This document shows positions 48,475 through 56,900 of a stretch of DNA of 64,000 bases, in pieces. Both the position numbers and the translations under genes were made by a program. A model generated the notes under the pieces. That model did no database searches. It saw nothing but the letters and a program-made list of their open reading frames with translations, and was not told where the DNA came from. Position 1 is the first letter of the stretch. Each line of letters begins with the position of its first letter. The stretch is from Cupriavidus taiwanensis (lineage in GTDB: Bacteria > Pseudomonadota > Gammaproteobacteria > Burkholderiales > Burkholderiaceae), in the NCBI RefSeq assembly GCF_900250075.1, contig NZ_LT977070.1, positions 496,001-560,000 on the forward strand, read 5' to 3'.

Positions 48475-48912
48475 ATGGACACCCAGTACAGCCCGAACAA
48501 TATCTTTGCCAAGATCCTGCGCGGCGAAATGCCGTGCATCAAGGTGTACGAGGACGACGACACCATCGCCTTCATGGACATCATGCCGCAGGCCGACGGC
48601 CATACGCTGGTGGTGCCCAAGGAAGCCGCGGTCAACCTGTTCGACCTGTCCGAGCGCGGCGCCCAGGCCGCCATCGTCGCCACCCAGCGCGTGGCGCGCG
48701 CGGTGCGCGCGGCCTTCAGCCCGGACGGCATCTCGATCGGCCAGTTCAACGGCGCCGCGGCGGGCCAGACCGTGCCGCACATCCATTTCCATATCGTGCC
48801 GCGCTACAACGACCAGTCGCTGCGCGGCCACGCGCGCGACATGCAGGAGCCGGAAGTGCTCCAGGGGCATGCCGAACGCATCATCGCCGCGCTGCGCGAG
48901 CAGGCGTCCTGA
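48475..48912 (+). CDS. HIT-family nucleotide hydrolase/transferase
   Basis: A 145-residue histidine-triad protein. NIFAKILRGEMPCIKVYEDDDTIAFMDIMPQADGHTLVVPK is the standard N-terminal half and QTVPHIHFHIVPR carries the HxHxHxx triad near 110. Proteins of this kind hydrolyse dinucleoside polyphosphates or AMP-lysine-like adducts; the physiological substrate is unknown. ATG 48475 was chosen because it is the first in good alignment with family starts. Confidence 0.92.
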   Translation: MDTQYSPNNIFAKILRGEMPCIKVYEDDDTIAFMDIMPQADGHTLVVPKEAAVNLFDLSERGAQAAIVATQRVARAVRAAFSPDGISIGQFNGAAAGQTVPHIHFHIVPRYNDQSLRGHARDMQEPEVLQGHAERIIAALREQAS

Positions 48913-48956
48913 ACCACGCATCCAAGCATTCAACCAAGCAAGCAGAGGAAGACAAG

Positions 48957-49811
48957 ATGGCAATCAAGACTGTAGGCATCGTCGGTGCCGGCACCATGGG
49001 CAATGGCATCGCGCAGGCCTGCGCAGTGGTGGGACTGAACGTGGTGATGGTCGACATCAGCGACGCCGCCGTGCAGAAGGGCGTGGCCACGGTGTCGGGC
49101 AGCCTGGACCGGCTGATCAAGAAGGAAAAGCTGACCGAGGCGCAGAAGGCCGCCGCGCTGGCGCTGATCAAGGGCAGCACCGCCTATGACGAGCTCAAGG
49201 CCGCCGACATCGTGATCGAGGCCGCGACCGAGAACTACGACCTGAAGGTCAAGATCCTCAAGCAGATCGACGGCATCGTCGGCGACAACGTCATCATCGC
49301 GTCGAACACCTCGTCGATCTCGATCACCAAGCTCGCCGCCGTGACCGCGCGCGCCGACCGCTTCATCGGCATGCACTTCTTCAACCCGGTGCCGGTGATG
49401 GCGCTGGTCGAACTGATCCGCGGCCTGCAGACCAGCGACGCCACCCATGCCGCCGTCGAGGCCCTGTCGAAGCAACTGGGCAAGTACCCGATCACGGTCA
49501 GGAACAGCCCGGGCTTCGTCGTCAACCGCATCCTGTGCCCGATGATCAACGAGGCCTTCTGCGTGCTGGGCGAAGGCCTGGCCTCGCCGGAAGAGATCGA
49601 CGAGGGCATGAAGCTGGGCTGCAACCACCCGATCGGTCCGCTGGCGCTGGCCGACATGATCGGCCTGGACACCATGCTGGCGGTGATGGAGGTGCTGTAC
49701 ACCGAGTTTGCCGATCCGAAGTACCGTCCGGCGATGCTGATGCGCGAGATGGTGGCCGCGGGGTATCTGGGGCGTAAGACGGGGCGTGGGGTGTACGTGT
49801 ATAGCAAGTAA
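48957..49811 (+). CDS. hbd: 3-hydroxybutyryl-CoA dehydrogenase
   Basis: The 284-residue enzyme oxidises (S)-3-hydroxybutyryl-CoA to acetoacetyl-CoA with NAD. The Rossmann motif VGIVGAGTMGNGIAQACA starts at residue 6. NTSSISITKLAA and MHFFNPVPVMALVELIRG contain the catalytic His, and NSPGFVVNRILCPMINEA and HPIGPLALADMIGLDT complete the C-domain. Paired with icmF, which yields butyryl-CoA, it could work in C4 acid metabolism. The start is preceded by AGAGGAA. Confidence 0.95.
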   Translation: MAIKTVGIVGAGTMGNGIAQACAVVGLNVVMVDISDAAVQKGVATVSGSLDRLIKKEKLTEAQKAAALALIKGSTAYDELKAADIVIEAATENYDLKVKILKQIDGIVGDNVIIASNTSSISITKLAAVTARADRFIGMHFFNPVPVMALVELIRGLQTSDATHAAVEALSKQLGKYPITVRNSPGFVVNRILCPMINEAFCVLGEGLASPEEIDEGMKLGCNHPIGPLALADMIGLDTMLAVMEVLYTEFADPKYRPAMLMREMVAAGYLGRKTGRGVYVYSK

Positions 49812-49857
49812 ATCGGACCGGGACCGGCCCGTGCAATGGGCTGGTCTGGTCTGAGCG

Positions 49858-49899
49858 AGGCCGGCGGCTGGACTTGGGTCAGCGCCGGCCTTTTCGTTT
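49858..49899 (+). terminator. Intrinsic terminator after hbd
   Basis: GGCCGGCG (49859-49866) pairs with CGCCGGCC (49883-49890) over a 16-nt loop, followed by TTTTCGTTT. It ends the icmF-hbd region and precedes the accessory RhuM gene. Confidence 0.8.
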
Positions 49900-50016
49900 G
49901 TAGTGCCCATCGACACGGTATCGGCACACTCTGCAACAAAGTGGGCGATGCCTTCGGGTAGTCTATGGGGTCGTTCGCGATGACGCGATCAAGAAACTGG
50001 TAGAGGAATCCCGCCT

Positions 50017-51027
50017 ATGCGTACTGGCGAACTCATCTTGTACACCACCGAGGACGGGGGGACGCGGATCCGGTTGCGGGCCGAAGGTGGGACGGTCTGG
50101 CTGTCGCAGCTGGAGATGGCGGAACTGTTTTCGTCCTCGAAGCAGAACATTGGCCAGCACATCAAGAACGTGCTGGCGGATGACGAGTTAGCGGAGCATT
50201 CAGTTGTAAAGCAAAACTTTACAACTGCCTCCGACGGCAAAAGCTACCGAACCATGCTCTACAACCTCGACATGATCCTGGCAGTAGGCTATCGGGTTCG
50301 CTCCCATCGTGGCACCCAGTTTCGCCAATGGGCCACCACCCACCTGCGCGAATTCCTGGTCAAGGGCTTCGTCATGGATGACGAACGGCTCAAGGACCCC
50401 GGCGGCTGGGATTATTTCGATGAGCTGATCCAACGCATCCGGGACATCCGGGCGTCCGAAAAGCGGTTCTACCAGAAGATTCGCGATATCTATGCTACGG
50501 CCGTCGATTACGACGGGACTACCGAACAGGCCCAGCGCTTTTTCGCCAAGACCCAGAACAAGATGCTGTGGGCCATTACCGGCCACACCGCCGCGGAGCT
50601 GATTGCAGCCCGATCCGATTCGAGCCAGCCGAATATGGGGCTGACGAGCTGGAAGGGCGGCCGGGTGCGGCGGGGCGACGTGGGCGTTGCCAAGAATTAT
50701 CTGCAGCAGCCGGAGGTCGACGCGCTCAACCGCATTGTGGTGATGTATCTCGACTACGCCGAAAGCATGGCCCTGCGTCGCAAGACGATGACGATGCAGG
50801 AATGGGCGGACAAGCTGGATGCGTTCCTGGCGTTCAACGAACGCGAAGTCCTGACGCATGCCGGCAAGGTCTCAGCGGAAGTGGCAGAGCGCCTGGCGCT
50901 CGAGCGCTATACCGAATTCGAGACAAAACGACGCGACGCCGAGCGCCTTGCCGCCGACGCCGAGGATGTCGCGGCGCTGGAACGAATCGAGCAGCAGCTT
51001 GACGGTACCGTGGTCAAAAAACCGTGA
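50017..51027 (+). CDS. RhuM-family (virulence RhuM) protein
   Basis: The 336-residue protein has the RhuM-family N-terminus: GGTVWLSQLEMAELFSSSKQNIGQHIKNVLADDEL, then VVKQNFTTASDGKSYRTMLYNLDMILAVGYRVRSHRGTQFRQWATTHL. A winged-helix-like start recalls phage-antirepressor N domains. The C-terminal half is charged helix with NKMLWAITGHTAAELI, GGRVRRGDVGVAKNYL and a coiled-coil-prone tail. Its function is unknown, though it often sits in mobile or defence loci. Codon use and GC look less host-like than neighbouring genes, suggesting acquisition. Confidence 0.87.
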   Translation: MRTGELILYTTEDGGTRIRLRAEGGTVWLSQLEMAELFSSSKQNIGQHIKNVLADDELAEHSVVKQNFTTASDGKSYRTMLYNLDMILAVGYRVRSHRGTQFRQWATTHLREFLVKGFVMDDERLKDPGGWDYFDELIQRIRDIRASEKRFYQKIRDIYATAVDYDGTTEQAQRFFAKTQNKMLWAITGHTAAELIAARSDSSQPNMGLTSWKGGRVRRGDVGVAKNYLQQPEVDALNRIVVMYLDYAESMALRRKTMTMQEWADKLDAFLAFNEREVLTHAGKVSAEVAERLALERYTEFETKRRDAERLAADAEDVAALERIEQQLDGTVVKKP

Positions 51028-51155
51028 CCATCGCCTTATTCCCAGGCCATCTGTAATCCCGCTTACACCGCGTTATATCCCGAAACAATCCGCCGCATCT
51101 GGTAACAGGAATGCGCGGTAGAGTGCACCCATTCCGTTTACGACAACACCGCATC

Positions 51156-51497
51156 ATGGCTCATCCGGTTCTTTTCGCAGCGCTGCTCGCTGGCATCATG
51201 TCCCTGCTCGCGGCGCGCTCGGCGATGGCGCATGTGGACGTGGGGGTGCATATCGGCACGCCGGTCTATGCCGCGCCGGCGCCGGTCTATGTGGCGCCGC
51301 CGCCTCCCGTGGTGTACGCGCCGCGCTATCACGGCTGGCATGGCGACCGCTACTGGGACGGCCGGCGCTGGTATGGGCGGCATGAGTGGCGCGGCCGGCA
51401 TCACCATTACCGGCACCATCATCACCGGCATCACCACTACCGCCACCATGGCCATGGACACCGTGGTCATCACGGCCATCGCGGCCACGGGCACTGA
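51156..51497 (+). CDS. Secreted His-rich protein
   Basis: A 113-residue protein with a signal peptide (VLFAALLAGIMSLLAARSAMA, cleavage before HVDVG), a proline/valine-rich middle (PVYVAPPPPVVYAP), then a Trp/Tyr/Gly stretch and a C-terminus almost entirely of His, Arg, Tyr and Gly. It should be periplasmic or outer-membrane associated and could bind divalent metals. Similar YXX/VAPPP-His proteins are frequent in Cupriavidus relatives. No biochemical role can be assigned. ATG 51156 was chosen to begin the signal peptide. Confidence 0.75.
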   Translation: MAHPVLFAALLAGIMSLLAARSAMAHVDVGVHIGTPVYAAPAPVYVAPPPPVVYAPRYHGWHGDRYWDGRRWYGRHEWRGRHHHYRHHHHRHHHYRHHGHGHRGHHGHRGHGH

Positions 51498-51536
51498 TCG
51501 ACCTGACCGCGGCGCTGACAGGCCGGGTCGGCCCGG

Positions 51537-51971
51537 CTAGCGCAGCAGCACCAGTCGCGGCACCGCGTCGGCGCCGCTCCAGACCACGGCGTTCTGCTGG
51601 TAGGCCTGGCCCAGGGCCCGCGCTTCGGCCAGCGCCAGCCCGGGCACCAGGAAGCTCGGTTCGGCGGGCCAGCCGTTATCGGGGTGCTCGCCGGCGGCTT
51701 CGATCGCGCGCCATCCCTGCGCCCCGAGATCCTGCGCCAGCGCCTGTTGCCGACGCGCGTTGGCGGTATCGTCGCAGCGCTGGCTGAAGGGGTTGGCAGC
51801 GGTAATGAAGGCGCTGCAGTCCACGCCCAGCGCGCGGTGCAGCGCGGCCAGCGCGGCGCTGGGCTGGTCGATGCGCAAGGTCATCGGCGTGTCGCCCAGC
51901 ACCCGGTAGTGCGTTTCGCGATACGCCCGCAGGGTCTCGGCGTCGATGGCGCTGGCCACCTTGTTCCCCAC
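51537..51971 (-). CDS. DUF3293 protein
   Basis: A 144-residue protein with CSAFITAANPFSQRCDDTANARRQQALAQDLGAQGW, a signature of DUF3293, and a C-terminal LVPGLALAEARALGQAYQQNAVVW. The family is uncharacterised. The start is the ATG 2 nt from the stop of the Crp/Fnr gene on the same strand, so the two likely form one operon. Confidence 0.85.
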   Translation of the reverse strand: MGNKVASAIDAETLRAYRETHYRVLGDTPMTLRIDQPSAALAALHRALGVDCSAFITAANPFSQRCDDTANARRQQALAQDLGAQGWRAIEAAGEHPDNGWPAEPSFLVPGLALAEARALGQAYQQNAVVWSGADAVPRLVLLR

Positions 51972-51972
51972 C

Positions 51973-52641
51973 TTACTCCCCGTACTGCCGCAGTCCGTCG
52001 AGGTCCAGCACCTCGATCACGCCGTAGTCGACCCGCACCAGGCCCTGCTGTTCCAGCACCTTGAGCGCCTGGTTGGCGCGCTGGCGCGAGATGCCCGCGA
52101 GCAGGCCGATTTCTTCCTGCGAGATCTCCAGGGTCTTGCCGATGCCCGGATACAGGTGCTCGTTGAACAGTGACGACACCGCGCGCGCCACGCGCGAATC
52201 GATGTCGAGCAGCCGTTCATATTCCACCGCCGCGATGAACTGCCCCAGGCGCTCGTTGAACTGCGTCAGCAGGAAGCGGGTGAACGGCAGGCTGGTATCC
52301 AGCAGCCACTGAAAAGTGTCGCGCGGCAGGAAGGCGATGGTCGAGCGGCGCAGCGCCATCACGTCGTACTTGCGGATCTCCGACTTCAGCACCGCGCCTT
52401 CGCCGAACCAGCCGCCGGTAGGCACGCCGGTGAAGGTGACCGACTTGCCCGACGGCGACACCGTGGTGATCTTGACGATCCCTTCGAGCACGCCCAGCCA
52501 GTGCTCGGCCTTGTCGCCCTTGTGGCAGACGTAGTCGCCCTGGCTGTACTCGTGCACGAACATGGCGCGGCGCACGCGCTCGCGCTGCTCCGGACTCAGG
52601 TCTGCTGCCCACACGCAGCGGTCGACAAAATCGTTCAGCAT
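51973..52641 (-). CDS. Crp/Fnr-family transcriptional regulator
   Basis: A 222-residue regulator. The cyclic-nucleotide-binding-like N domain shows YSQGDYVCHKGDKAEHWLGVLEGIVKITTVSPSGKSVTF and GGWFGEGAVL; no Fnr-type cysteine cluster is evident. A long dimer helix leads to the winged HTH ISQEEIGLLAGISRQRANQALKVLEQQGLVRVDYG. The effector is unknown. A perfect 18-bp palindrome 36 bp upstream suggests autoregulation. It is probably co-transcribed with DUF3293. Confidence 0.92.
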   Translation of the reverse strand: MLNDFVDRCVWAADLSPEQRERVRRAMFVHEYSQGDYVCHKGDKAEHWLGVLEGIVKITTVSPSGKSVTFTGVPTGGWFGEGAVLKSEIRKYDVMALRRSTIAFLPRDTFQWLLDTSLPFTRFLLTQFNERLGQFIAAVEYERLLDIDSRVARAVSSLFNEHLYPGIGKTLEISQEEIGLLAGISRQRANQALKVLEQQGLVRVDYGVIEVLDLDGLRQYGE

Positions 52642-52677
52642 GGCCTCGCGGAAGCTCCGGTAGGGATTAACCCGGAA

Positions 52678-52695
52678 TTGTCACCGGCGTGACAA
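52678..52695. promoter_or_regulatory. Perfect palindromic site upstream of the Crp/Fnr gene
   Basis: TTGTCACCGGCGTGACAA is fully symmetric, with CCGG on each side (offset by 2 nt at left), 36 bp before the Crp/Fnr start codon. Its size and arm spacing suit a Crp/Fnr dimer. It also lies ~225 bp upstream of the ligase operon, which it could serve. Confidence 0.6.
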
Positions 52696-52921
52696 CCGGG
52701 GGTGTTGGCATGGGCTATCGTACGATCACAACGGAGCCGCGGGTGCCACCAGGGGCACGCCGGGAAGGCAGAAGACGCTTCTCCCGGCCCCTCAAGACAA
52801 GGCACAGACGGGCTTGATGCGACGCGGCAGATGCCGCCGGGCAAAGCAAGCCAAGTATAACGACCGGACCGGCGCTTGACACCGGGCGTGGACCCCCACG
52901 CCGGAGGGACAGGAGACAGCG

Positions 52922-54880
52922 ATGCAGGAATCGTCGGCGACGACCTTCCCGCGATGGCTGCTGGCGCACGCCCAGCAGCGGCCGGAGCATCCGGCGTATC
53001 GCGAGAAGGATCTCGGCATCTGGCAGACATACAGCTGGGCCCAGGCGGCACAGCAGGTGAGGGCGCTGGCATGTGGTCTGGCCGCGCTCGGTTTCAAGCG
53101 CGGCATGAACCTGGCGGTGGTGGGCGACAACCGTCCGCGCCTGTACTGGGCCATGACCGCGGCGCAGGCGCTGGGCGGCGTGCCGGTGCCGCTGTACCAG
53201 GACGCCATCGCCAACGAGATGGTCTACGTGCTCAACGATGCCGAAATCGAATTCGCCATCGTCGAGGACCAGGAGCAGGTCGACAAGCTGCTGGAAGTCG
53301 AAGCGCAGCTGGCCGAATCCGGCCGCGCCGTGCGCCACGTCATCTTTGAAGATCCGCGCGGCCTGCTCGACTACGATCACCCGTCGCTGATGTCGTACGA
53401 GCGCCTGCAGGAACTGGGGCGCGAGTTCGACCAGGCCCACCCGGGCTTCTATGACGAGGCCATCGCCGCCGGGCAGCCCGACGACACCGCGATCATCCTC
53501 TATACGTCCGGCACCACCGGCAAGCCCAAGGGTGTGTGCCATTCGCACCAGGGCCTGATCGGCTCGGCGCGCAACGGCTGCGCCTTCGACAAGCTCAGCG
53601 CCGATGACGACGTGCTGTCCTACCTGCCGATGGCGTGGGTCGGCGACAACCTGTTCTCGTATGCGCAGGCGATGGTGGCGGGCTTTACGGTGAACTGCCC
53701 GGAATCGCGCGAGACGGTGATGACCGACCTGCGCGAGATCGGCCCCACCTATTACTTCGCGCCGCCGCGGATTTACGAAGGCCTGCTGACGCAGGTGATG
53801 ATCCGCATGGAGGACGCCGGCTGGATCAAGCGCAAGCTGTTCCACTGGGCCATGGACGTGGCGCGCCGCTGCGGCACCGCCATCCTCGACGGCCAGCCGG
53901 TGTCGCTGGCGGAGCGCGCGCGTTATGCGCTGGGCGAAGCGCTGGTCTACGGCCCGCTGCGCAATGTGCTGGGCATGAGCCGCATCCGCGTGGCCTATAC
54001 CGCGGGCGAGGCGATCGGACCGGACCTGTTCCGCTTCTACCGCTCGATCGGCGTGAACCTGAAGCAGTTCTACGGCCAGACCGAGACCTGCGCCTATGTG
54101 TGCCTGCAGCCCGACGGCAAGGTCAAGTTCGATTCAGTCGGCCCGGCGGCGCCGGGCATGGAAATCCGCATCGCCGACAACGGCGAGGTGCTGGTGCGCG
54201 GCGTGGGCCTGCTCAAGTCCTACTACAAGCGCGACGATGCCACGCGCGAGGCCATCAACGACGAGGGCTACTTCATGACCGGCGACGCCGGCGTGATCGA
54301 TGCCGACGGCCACCTGAAGATCATCGACCGCGCCAAGGACGTGGGCAAGCTGGCCGATGGCTCGATGTTCGCGCCCAAGTACATCGAGAACAAGCTCAAG
54401 TTCTTCCCGTACATCAAGGAGGCGGTGGCCTTCGGCAGCGGCCGCGACCAGGTCTGCGCCTTTATCAATATCGACTTCGAGGCGGTGGGAAACTGGGCCG
54501 AGCGCCGCCACCTGCCGTATGCCGGCTACGTCGACCTGGCCGCGCAGCCGGACGTGCTGGAAATGATCGGCGAATGCGTGAACCAGGTGAACGCGGACCT
54601 GGCCAACGACCCGATGCTGGCCGGATCGCAGATCGCGCGCTTCCTGGTGCTGCACAAGGAGCTGGACCCGGACGACGACGAGCTGACCCGCACGCGCAAG
54701 GTACGGCGCGGCTTTATCGCGGAGAAGTACGGCGTGCTGGTCGACGCGCTCTATGCGGGCAAGTCGGAGCAGTTCATCGAGACGCGCGTCAAGTTCGAAG
54801 ACGGGCGCGAGGGCAGCGTGTCGGCCACGCTGAAGCTGGTGGATGCCAGGCGGCTGCCGGTAGCGGCGCGCGCGGCATAA
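52922..54880 (+). CDS. AMP-forming acyl-CoA synthetase (long-chain type)
   Basis: A 652-residue adenylate-forming ligase that activates a carboxylic acid with ATP then CoA. Motif I is IILYTSGTTGKPKGVCHSHQ near 195-212. The gate region is LPMAWVGDNLFSYAQAMVAGF; motif II includes FYGQTETCAYVCLQPDGKVK near 382. YFMTGDAGVIDADGHLKIIDRAKDVGKLADG is the hinge. Length and order fit eukaryotic-like long-chain synthetases. It heads a cluster of five Liv-type ABC genes and a second ligase, so the imported substrate could be the acid activated here. Confidence 0.92.
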   Translation: MQESSATTFPRWLLAHAQQRPEHPAYREKDLGIWQTYSWAQAAQQVRALACGLAALGFKRGMNLAVVGDNRPRLYWAMTAAQALGGVPVPLYQDAIANEMVYVLNDAEIEFAIVEDQEQVDKLLEVEAQLAESGRAVRHVIFEDPRGLLDYDHPSLMSYERLQELGREFDQAHPGFYDEAIAAGQPDDTAIILYTSGTTGKPKGVCHSHQGLIGSARNGCAFDKLSADDDVLSYLPMAWVGDNLFSYAQAMVAGFTVNCPESRETVMTDLREIGPTYYFAPPRIYEGLLTQVMIRMEDAGWIKRKLFHWAMDVARRCGTAILDGQPVSLAERARYALGEALVYGPLRNVLGMSRIRVAYTAGEAIGPDLFRFYRSIGVNLKQFYGQTETCAYVCLQPDGKVKFDSVGPAAPGMEIRIADNGEVLVRGVGLLKSYYKRDDATREAINDEGYFMTGDAGVIDADGHLKIIDRAKDVGKLADGSMFAPKYIENKLKFFPYIKEAVAFGSGRDQVCAFINIDFEAVGNWAERRHLPYAGYVDLAAQPDVLEMIGECVNQVNADLANDPMLAGSQIARFLVLHKELDPDDDELTRTRKVRRGFIAEKYGVLVDALYAGKSEQFIETRVKFEDGREGSVSATLKLVDARRLPVAARAA

Positions 54881-54911
54881 GCGCCATAACAGCACAGGTG
54901 GAGGCAGCAAC

Positions 54912-55874
54912 ATGACACAAGTGGCCTGGCAAGGCGCCGGCAAGCGCGAATGGAGCGCGACGGCACGCACCGATGCAAGCGGTGCCGGCGGTGGCGGTGC
55001 GATGGCGCCGGCAGGACCGTTGCCCCCGGCGGGGCTGGCGGACGACAGCGGGGTGCATCCCGGTACGCGCCACGCGCAGCGCACCGGCGCGCAGGCGCGC
55101 ACCGGCGGCGAGGTGATCCTGGACCTGCAGCATATCTCGCTGTCGTTCGGCGGGGTCAAGGCGCTGACCGATATCTCGTTCGACGTATGCGAGCACGAGG
55201 TGCGCGCCATCATCGGCCCCAACGGCGCCGGCAAGAGTTCGATGCTGAACGTGATCAACGGCGTCTACCACCCGCAGCAGGGACGCATCGTGTTCCGTGG
55301 CGAGGAGCGCAAGCAGATGCACCCGACCGCCGCGGCGCGCCAGGGCATTGCGCGCACGTTCCAGAACATCGCGCTGTTCAAGGGCATGACGGTGCTGGAC
55401 AACATCATGACCGGCCGCAACACGCAGTTCCGCACCTCGTGGCTCGCGCATGCGCTGTGGTGGGGCCCGGCGCGCAACGAGGAAATGCGGCACCGGCAGA
55501 AGGTGGAGGAGGTGATCGACTTCCTGGAAATCCAGTCGATCCGCAAGACCCCGGTGGGTCGCCTGCCGTACGGCCTGCAGAAGCGCGTGGAGCTGGCGCG
55601 CGCGCTGGCGGCCGAGCCGTCGATGCTGCTGCTCGACGAACCCATGGCTGGCATGAACGTGGAAGAGAAGCAGGACATGTGCCGCTTCATCCTCGATGTG
55701 AACCGGCAGTTCGGTACCACCATCGTGCTGATCGAGCATGACATGGGCGTGGTGATGGATATCTCCGACCGCGTGGTGGTGCTGGACTACGGCAAGAAGA
55801 TCGGCGACGGCACGCCGGAAGAGGTCAAGGGCAACCCTGACGTGATCAAGGCATACCTGGGCACTTCGCACTGA
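54912..55874 (+). CDS. Branched-chain-type ABC transporter ATPase (LivG-like)
   Basis: The 320-residue protein has ~65 extra, Gly/Ala-rich N-terminal residues before the ATPase core. That core shows ISLSFGGVKALTDISFDV, Walker A IIGPNGAGKSSMLNVI, signature LPYGLQKRVELARALA, and Walker B MLLLDEPMAGMN. LivG-specific ARTFQNIALFKGMTVLDNIM is present. The extension could be spurious; an internal ATG at 55002 would shorten it, but GGAGG before 54912 supports the first start. It lies in tandem with LivH/M/F-like subunits. Confidence 0.93.
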   Translation: MTQVAWQGAGKREWSATARTDASGAGGGGAMAPAGPLPPAGLADDSGVHPGTRHAQRTGAQARTGGEVILDLQHISLSFGGVKALTDISFDVCEHEVRAIIGPNGAGKSSMLNVINGVYHPQQGRIVFRGEERKQMHPTAAARQGIARTFQNIALFKGMTVLDNIMTGRNTQFRTSWLAHALWWGPARNEEMRHRQKVEEVIDFLEIQSIRKTPVGRLPYGLQKRVELARALAAEPSMLLLDEPMAGMNVEEKQDMCRFILDVNRQFGTTIVLIEHDMGVVMDISDRVVVLDYGKKIGDGTPEEVKGNPDVIKAYLGTSH

Positions 55875-55885
55875 GGGTCTGAACC

Positions 55886-56800
55886 ATGACGTTCTTCTTT
55901 GAAATCCTGCTCGGCGGCCTGTTGTCGGGACTGATGTACTCGCTGGTGGCGCTGGGCTTCGTGCTGATCTACAAAGCCTCGGGCGTGTTCAACTTTGCCC
56001 AGGGCGCGATGGTCTACTTTGCCGCGCTGGCGGTGGTGGGGCTGATGGACAAGGGCATGCCGATGTGGGCGGCGGTGATCGGCGCCTTCGTGGTGATGAT
56101 CCTGGTGGGCATGAGCACCGAGCGCTTCGTGCTGCGCAAGCTGGTCAACCAGCCGCCGATCACGCTGTTCATGGCGACCATCGGGCTGTCGTTCTTCCTG
56201 GAAGGGCTGGGGCCGCTGCTGTTCGGCAACGAGGTGCGTCCGATCAACCTGGGCATCGTCGACGAGCCGATCGAGTCGATCCTGACCACGTTCAACATCG
56301 TCATCTCCAAGTTCGACCTCGCGGCGGCCGCCATTGCCGGCGTGCTGGTGGGATCGCTGGCGCTGTTCTTCCAGTACACCAAGGTGGGGCGCGCGCTGCG
56401 CGCGGTGGCCGATGACCACCAGGCAGCGCTGTCGCTGGGCATTCCGCTGCAGAACATCTGGGCCATCGTCTGGGGCGTGGCCGGCTTCGTCGCGCTGGTG
56501 GCGGGCATGCTGTGGGGCTCGCGCAATGGCGTGCAGTTCGCGTTGACGCTGACCGCGCTGAAGGCGCTGCCGGTGCTGATCCTGGGCGGCTTTACCTCGG
56601 TGCCCGGCGCCATTGTCGGCGGGCTGATCATCGGCGCCTCGGAAAAGCTGGCCGAGATCTATATCCCGCCGGTGTTCCAGTCGATGTTCGGCGGCAATTT
56701 CGGCGGCATCGAAGGATGGTTCCCGTATGTGTTCGCGCTGTTGTTCCTGCTGGTGCGGCCCGAGGGGCTGTTTGGTGAAAAACACATCGATCGCGTCTAA
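55886..56800 (+). CDS. Branched-chain-type ABC permease (LivH-like)
   Basis: A 304-residue inner-membrane permease with about eight hydrophobic helices. Signatures include GLMYSLVALGFVLIYKASGVFNFAQGAMVY at the N-terminus and LKALPVLILGGFTSVPGAIVGGLIIGASEKLAE, the LivH EAA-like loop. It starts 11 nt after the ATPase stop. It pairs with the LivM-like protein; between them lies an ~80-bp palindromic repeat. Confidence 0.94.
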   Translation: MTFFFEILLGGLLSGLMYSLVALGFVLIYKASGVFNFAQGAMVYFAALAVVGLMDKGMPMWAAVIGAFVVMILVGMSTERFVLRKLVNQPPITLFMATIGLSFFLEGLGPLLFGNEVRPINLGIVDEPIESILTTFNIVISKFDLAAAAIAGVLVGSLALFFQYTKVGRALRAVADDHQAALSLGIPLQNIWAIVWGVAGFVALVAGMLWGSRNGVQFALTLTALKALPVLILGGFTSVPGAIVGGLIIGASEKLAEIYIPPVFQSMFGGNFGGIEGWFPYVFALLFLLVRPEGLFGEKHIDRV

Positions 56801-56803
56801 GCA

Positions 56804-56883
56804 CGTCATTCCCGCGCAGGCGGGAATCAGCGTCCTTGACGCGCACTGAAAGCCGCTGGGCTCCCGCTTTCACGGGAGCGACC
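56804..56883. repeat. About 80-bp inverted-repeat element between livH- and livM-like genes
   Basis: Hairpin 1: ATTCCCGC (56808-56815) and GCGGGAAT (56820-56827). Hairpin 2: GCTCCCG (56860-56866) and CGGGAGC (56873-56879). The two halves are themselves related in inverted orientation (TCAGCG against CGCTGGG), giving a larger dyad. This resembles the short non-coding MITE/REP repeats common in betaproteobacteria. There is no T-run. Confidence 0.7.
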
Positions 56884-56900
56884 GGGGCAAGGAGACAAAG

